A stretch of 21,844 nucleotides of DNA, taken from NCBI GenBank assembly GCA_943704525.1, contig CALSCQ010002348.1, positions 1 through 21,844 of the forward strand, in the 5' to 3' direction. Position numbers and translations under genes: made by a program. The notes beneath the pieces were generated by a model, which was not told the DNA's origin, did no database searches, and saw nothing but the letters and a program-made list of their open reading frames with translations. This stretch comes from Pigoraptor vietnamica. Lineage: Eukaryota > Opisthokonta > Filasterea. How positions within the stretch are numbered: the stretch's first letter is position 1; the number at the start of each line of letters is the position of its first letter. Positions 19,082 through 21,844 of this stretch are shown here, in pieces.

Positions 19082-20281
19082 GCGCGCGCGTGAAACCAGT
19101 GGCAGCCCCACTTGCCCCTTTCCGCGATGTATAGACGCAATACGCCCGGCGTTACCCAATCCCCACTTCTCCCCACCCGCAGACGCACCTTCTCAAACGA
19201 GAGCACGCCGTGGACTTCGCGCCATTCGTACGACGCTAGCCTCTTCAACAGCGGACTCCCAAACGTCACGGCGCCGCGTAACAGCGTCAGGTGCACGGCG
19301 GGAAACAGGTCCATCCACGCGGGCTTTTCGGGCGTCTGCAGCTCCGCGCCGACGTTCACCGTCCCATCGGCGCTGCGCGGGGGCGCGCCGCTGCGCTTTC
19401 GCAAGAGCGACTCGAGGTACGCGTACTTTTCCGTGTTGTTGAAAATTTGAATGTCGACGCCGTTCAACTGGACGCCTAGCCGACACTCGGACGCTGCGCA
19501 CGCGCAACGCAAACACATGAGCGCGCACGCGACAGGCAAGAACGCGAGTATTTGAGCGAAATGAGCGAAAGGGCGTGGTGAGTGCGTGCACACACGTGCG
19601 CGGGACACCACCCACACTTGTCCTTAATAGACTTGCGGAACGACATGAGCCAGAAGCGGAGAAGCACGTGACCGTCCATGACGCTCACAGAAATGTTGCT
19701 GCTGACATATTTCACGTCGCGGAACATGATTTTGCCTCCGAGAAGGGAGATGGACAGCGCGCCTGCGGGGCGCAGTTGTGAGTGCGCGGTGTGCGGAGCG
19801 TGCGTTGTGTGTGTGTGATTGAAAAAGGAGGAGGGGGGTAATACTTCGAGGTAGCAGGTCGTATCGTATGCCATACACGTGTCCCGCAAACTCAGGTCAA
19901 GACGCACGCCATCGGCTCTTACACACAGCGCAGAGACAGCAGGGGACAACATCGCTCAAGTGTAACCCGCGCAAGAAACACGAAACAAGCGCGCGAGTGC
20001 GCTGAGATCGCGTGGCAACATGTGTATGTGGGTCTACATGTATGTGCATCCACTTATAGTTGCGAATGTGCGCGAAGGACACCTTACCGGCGACTTCTTC
20101 ACTCACCAAAGCTGAGAGAGACATTGCGGTGTGCGAGCAGCCGGGTGACGATGCGATTCACGACCCACGCAAACGCACGCGCGTTGAAATAGAGCACGTA
20201 GATCAGCCACAGCCCCGACACAACCGTCGTTGCGATGAACGCGGGCAGCCGCGTGGCCGCCTGTGTGCCGTCGCTCGCCAT
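6841..20281 (-). CDS. CSF1: Csf1/BLTP1-family bridge-like lipid transfer protein (Tweek/KIAA1109), 13 exons
   Basis: Csf1/BLTP1 proteins are very long hydrophobic-groove rods, anchored in the ER by an N-terminal membrane segment, that move phospholipids at membrane contact sites. Exons: 20281-20107, 19762-19616, 19493-19189, 18963 to about 18844 or 18836, about 18750 to 18582, 18467-18356, 18210-18051, 17802-17608, 17500-17224, 17077-16980, 16884-8977, 8824-7352, 7182-6841. This gives about 3,826 residues, between yeast Csf1 (about 2,960) and human BLTP1 (about 5,000). Diagnostic blocks: the N-terminal membrane helix (residues 13-50), then ALSISLLGGKIMFRDVKY, VPYGPAKQ, NQFNVVGQPDDLDDN before LLVLDAPQLEIVVNVP, and IKDNYFGD, all as in fungal Csf1. 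The start is the first ATG before the membrane helix. Exon phases agree at all junctions except exon 4/5, where GTGAGT (phase 2) fits no acceptor and a weaker phase-0 donor (GTCAGC at 18843) is needed. Confidence 0.9.
7183..7351 (-). other. Intron 12 of the Csf1-like gene, with CRE and octamer consensus
   Basis: Donor GTGCGG and acceptor ATACGCAG, with CTGACC as a likely branch site and both ends phase 0. It contains TGACGTCA (7230-7237), a perfect cAMP-response-element palindrome, and ATGCAAAT (7208-7215), an octamer motif. Both may be chance matches. Confidence 0.7.
8977..16884 (-). other. Exon 11 of the Csf1-like gene: one 7,908-nt coding exon
   Basis: From acceptor TTGCTCAG to donor AAG|GTGCGT the frame stays open for 2,636 codons, phase 0 at both ends. 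It encodes the conserved IKDNYFGD block and then the bulk of the lipid-transfer rod. Well-ordered segments of alternating hydrophobic residues alternate with disordered inserts. The largest insert (about 15000-15660) is rich in D, E, S and G. Others rich in S, A, P and R lie near 10170-10560 and 13050-13230. The protein up to this exon is about 586 residues. Confidence 0.88.
15000..15660 (-). other. Acidic/serine-rich disordered insert in the Csf1-like protein
   Basis: The encoded stretch contains runs such as GGDDEGAGDADEE, DDDDSEKSDSDESFHSARSS and EGSDGDDGDGDE, followed by an R/S-rich part. It interrupts the regular beta-rich rod. Acidic Ser clusters of this kind suit casein-kinase-2 phosphorylation, though that is inference. 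I do not recall a comparable insert in yeast Csf1. Confidence 0.7.
16885..20106 (-). other. Intron-dense 5' region of the Csf1-like gene (introns 1-10)
   Basis: Ten introns fall here: 20106-19763, 19615-19494, 19188-18964, about 18843-18751, 18581-18468, 18355-18211, 18050-17803, 17607-17501, 17223-17078 and 16979-16885. Donors are mainly GTGCGT or GTGAGT, with single GTATGT, GTGTGT and GTGGGT. Acceptors end CAG except intron 5 (TAG) and possibly intron 4 (GAG). Intron sense strands are rich in TG dinucleotides. Confidence 0.8.
19044..19090. repeat. (AC)18 running into (CG)6 in intron 3 of the Csf1-like gene
   Basis: Eighteen AC units (19044-19079) pass directly into alternating CG (19079-19090), giving about 47 bases of uninterrupted purine-pyrimidine alternation. 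This is a Z-DNA-prone microsatellite. It is inside the intron, about 100 bases from the exon 3 donor, so length change would not alter the protein. Confidence 0.95.
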
Positions 20282-20485
20282 TTTTGAGCGCGAGGGTACG
20301 CGTCACGCGTGTGCGCCACTCTGTGTGGTGTCACCGTCCCATCTCAACTCCGCTGAAGCCAACTCACCACAGCTGAAGCCAACTCACACAGTTGAAGCCA
20401 ACTCACATGTGCGATGCTGCGCAGTGTGGCGTCTTTCGTGTGCAAGCGAATGCCTGAAGGCATTGAGTTGACGCGGTTTCCATGC
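20282..20485 (-). promoter_or_regulatory. Proximal promoter / 5' UTR of the Csf1-like gene
   Basis: The 200 bases before the start codon hold two ACGCGT hexamers one base apart (20298-20303 and 20305-20310; the MluI cell-cycle box in fungi), three tandem TGAAGCCAACTCAC units (20354-20406), and a small hairpin AATGCC-TGAA-GGCATT (20449-20464). No TATA box is apparent. The regulatory reading is inferred from consensus sequences alone. Confidence 0.5.
20354..20406. repeat. Three tandem copies of TGAAGCCAACTCAC (about 20-bp period)
   Basis: Exact 14-base copies lie at 20354-20367, 20374-20387 and 20393-20406, separated by six and five bases. In the direction of Csf1 transcription each reads GTGAGTTGGCTTCA, so each unit carries a consensus splice donor. 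They lie about 73-125 bases before the start codon. Confidence 0.95.
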
Positions 20486-20516
20486 TCACGTGACAGTCAG
20501 TAACAAATTGTTACTG
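20486..20516. promoter_or_regulatory. E-box plus perfect palindrome upstream of the Csf1-like gene
   Basis: TCACGTGA (20486-20493) is a palindromic bHLH site, and the ten bases TCACGTGACA also occur in the divergent promoter at 5050. Five bases on, CAGTAACAA-A-TTGTTACTG (20498-20516) is a perfect inverted repeat with a one-base centre. It resembles an operator for a dimeric DNA-binding protein, but no specific factor can be named. Confidence 0.5.
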
Positions 20517-21541
20517 CGGCTGTTGTTCGGGCCGGATCGCCGCGGCTTGCCGGCCGGCCTTGTCAAGCTTCTTCCGCCACGTGCCGTTCAGCCGTGGGTG
20601 GTGTCTTGCGCGCAGCAAGGGGTGCGCCCACAAGCGCGGTGGTGCAATGCCCCTTTTTCAGTGCTCGCGCCGGGTCGGTCCGGCAGCCGTGGCGTGAATG
20701 GCCGGCCGAGTGTGGCCGCCCGCCGGCGCGAATCGCCGCCGGCCGACCTCAGTTTCGGCGACGCTTGAGCTTCGTCGCTGGAGATGCCCGTCGGGTGGGA
20801 TATTGTCACACATGCCGTACCCCTCCCCCTTCGGGTGACGGCCAGTGATGCCGCCGGCGGCTGGGGCTGACCCGGCCGGCCGCCGGTCCGGCCGCTGCCG
20901 GAACTGCCGCCGCGGCCCGCCAGCGGCCCGAGCTGCGCCGGCGGCGGCTCGGTCACTACTTGTGTTCTGACATCGAGAGTAGCTTTCCGAGGTGTCTGCC
21001 TCGCGATCCTGGCATCTGTGCCGACTGAGCCCGGAGATCGTCTCGCGCGCGGGCACTCAGTGTAATTCAGTTCGGGCTGCAAATGCGCCGGACTCTTACT
21101 GACGTGCCTCGGGGAAGATCTCGGCGACTACGTCAGCACAGTTGTGCGTGCCCGGCGGTGTCTTATCCGGCAGTCTTTGTCCGTGGCGAACGCTGGAGAG
21201 GAACACTTGCCGGACTCGACAGGCCGACACGTCCACAGTCGCTGCATTTGACATTGACGAAAAATATAGGGTTAGTACACTTGAGGACGCCGGGCGTGTT
21301 CTTCGGCGGTCATATCTGATTACTCGGACTGAATATAGCCCTTCGGCACGCACACGCGGCCCTGCGGCAATATCCTGATTGCACTTGATGGGACGAAGCC
21401 ACAAGGAACGGCGGGCGGTCGCAGTAGGGCGGGAGTACGGGCTGCTCGTCAACACGGTCAGCAACATAGAGAAGGGGGAACGGATAAGCCGAACAGTTAT
21501 ATTCAGCCATTCCCTGCGGCACGGTCAGTCTCACCGCAGAC
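20517..21541. other. Gene-free region with GC-rich block (about 1 kb)
   Basis: No convincing gene is seen. The left half (about 20520-20960) is extremely rich in C, G and CpG, with GGCCGGCC at 20552-20559, 20700-20707 and 20874-20881 and many overlapping GCCGG/CCGGC inverted repeats. The right half (about 20960-21540) is less GC-rich and has several short overlapping open frames on both strands, none with splice signals or a family signature I can support. It should contain the distal Csf1 promoter and the 3' UTR of the gene at the right edge. A decayed insertion cannot be excluded. Confidence 0.5.
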
Positions 21542-21820
21542 TCATACGGAGTCCAGTCTATCGAGGGTGATGCGAAGGCTGCTAATCTCGCTCGCCTTGC
21601 ACGTGTCTTTGGCGAACGTGAACCCGGACACAACGAGGCGCAGCGTGCTCCATGCGGAAGGCGACACGTCCACGGCGAATGTTGCACTCGTCTGTTGCGA
21701 TACGTTGTTGATGAAGAGCGGCGTTACTGAAACCGAAGCCAACACCATGGTGCTGACTCCCGGTATGGTGGGCTGCGTAGGTGCTTGAGTGAGCGGCGTG
21801 AACGACACCGCCTGGACGAC
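21542..21820 (-). CDS. Unrecognised protein, C-terminal exon (partial at right edge)
   Basis: On the minus strand a pyrimidine-rich tract ending TCTCTCTAG reaches an acceptor at 21821. The frame then stays open for 92 codons to a TGA at 21544-21542. The peptide has alternating hydrophobic residues suggestive of beta strands (TFAVDVSP, LRLVVSGFTF), a possible N-glycosylation site (NVS) and one Cys, so a beta-sandwich or secreted domain is possible. I cannot name the family. An ATG in good context at 21748 could instead be the start. Just before the stop, GTATGA could be a donor for a very short intron (about 34 nt) leading to a further open frame. I prefer the simple stop because the downstream frame has less GC-rich third positions. 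Confidence 0.45.
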   Translation of the reverse strand, partial: VVQAVSFTPLTQAPTQPTIPGVSTMVLASVSVTPLFINNVSQQTSATFAVDVSPSAWSTLRLVVSGFTFAKDTCKASEISSLRITLDRLDSV

Positions 21821-21844
21821 CTAGAGAGAAAGAGAAAGGGGGGG
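21821..21844. repeat. Purine tract and poly-G at right window edge
   Basis: The last bases read CTAGAGAGAAAGAGAAAG and then seven G. On the minus strand the part next to the exon looks like a normal polypyrimidine tract and acceptor. The terminal G run mirrors the poly-G seen outward at the left edge. Confidence 0.75.

Noticed and set aside
19084-19134. CA/CG repeat considered as a telomere-like or CRISPR-like array
   Set aside because: It is a plain dinucleotide microsatellite within an intron, with no spacers and no telomere unit.
20588-21082. A 164-codon minus-strand frame in the GC-rich intergenic block
   Set aside because: Composition is low-complexity R/G/P/S, there is no known motif or splice signal, and stop codons are rare in such GC-rich sequence by chance.
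21379-21570. Possible Xre/Cro-like helix-turn-helix peptide
   Set aside because: Only about a dozen residues resemble the motif, the frame is short, and its surroundings give no support; kept only as a weak hint under findings.
1-21844. tRNA, rRNA or other structured RNA genes
   Set aside because: I looked for T-loop GGTTCGA-type boxes and paired stems of tRNA form and for conserved rRNA blocks on both strands and saw none; a covariance-model scan was not possible.

Overview
The window comes from the nuclear genome of a GC-rich eukaryote with spliceosomal introns. Genes carry short GT-AG introns (most about 95-350 nt, donors such as GTGCGT, GTGAGT and GTATGT, acceptors ending CAG, several with a CTAAC- or CTGAC-like branch sequence). 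The gene content (a prominin-like membrane protein, a CSPP1-like centrosome/ciliary-base protein, a Csf1/BLTP1 lipid-transfer protein) points to a flagellate- or cilium-bearing unicellular eukaryote. A zoosporic fungus, a unicellular holozoan or another protist would all fit; the sequence alone does not settle the lineage.

Layout from left to right: (1) 1-1061, minus strand: the 5' part of a prominin-like gene (signal peptide, ectodomain start, first two membrane segments around a Cys-rich loop), running off the left edge. (2) 1426-4650, minus: one uninterrupted 1,074-codon gene for a repeat-rich, coiled-coil protein resembling CSPP1, with an 85-residue module present twice. (3) 4651-5129: a divergent promoter region. 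(4) 5130-6717, plus: a two-exon gene of unrecognised family, about 490-510 residues. (5) 6718-6840: a very short convergent gap. (6) 6841-20281, minus: a 13-exon gene of about 3,830 codons for the bridge-like lipid transfer protein Csf1/BLTP1 (Tweek/KIAA1109 family); ten of its twelve introns lie in the first 3.4 kb, followed by a single 7.9-kb exon. (7) 20282-21541: a repeat- and palindrome-containing intergenic region with the Csf1 promoter and a very GC-rich block. (8) 21542-21820, minus: the probable terminal exon of a further unrecognised gene.

The genes do not form an obvious pathway, though the prominin-like, Csf1-like and CSPP1-like proteins all relate to membrane organisation or the ciliary/centrosomal region. 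Both ends of the window finish in purine-rich tracts passing into outward-facing poly-G, so the edges may be assembly artefacts. No RNA gene, CRISPR array or intact mobile element was recognised. The most novel items are the orphan gene at 5130-6717, the duplicated CSPP1-like module, the lopsided exon structure of the Csf1 gene, and several DNA-structure motifs (G-quadruplex, Z-DNA-prone tract, perfect palindromes, tandem splice-donor-like repeats).
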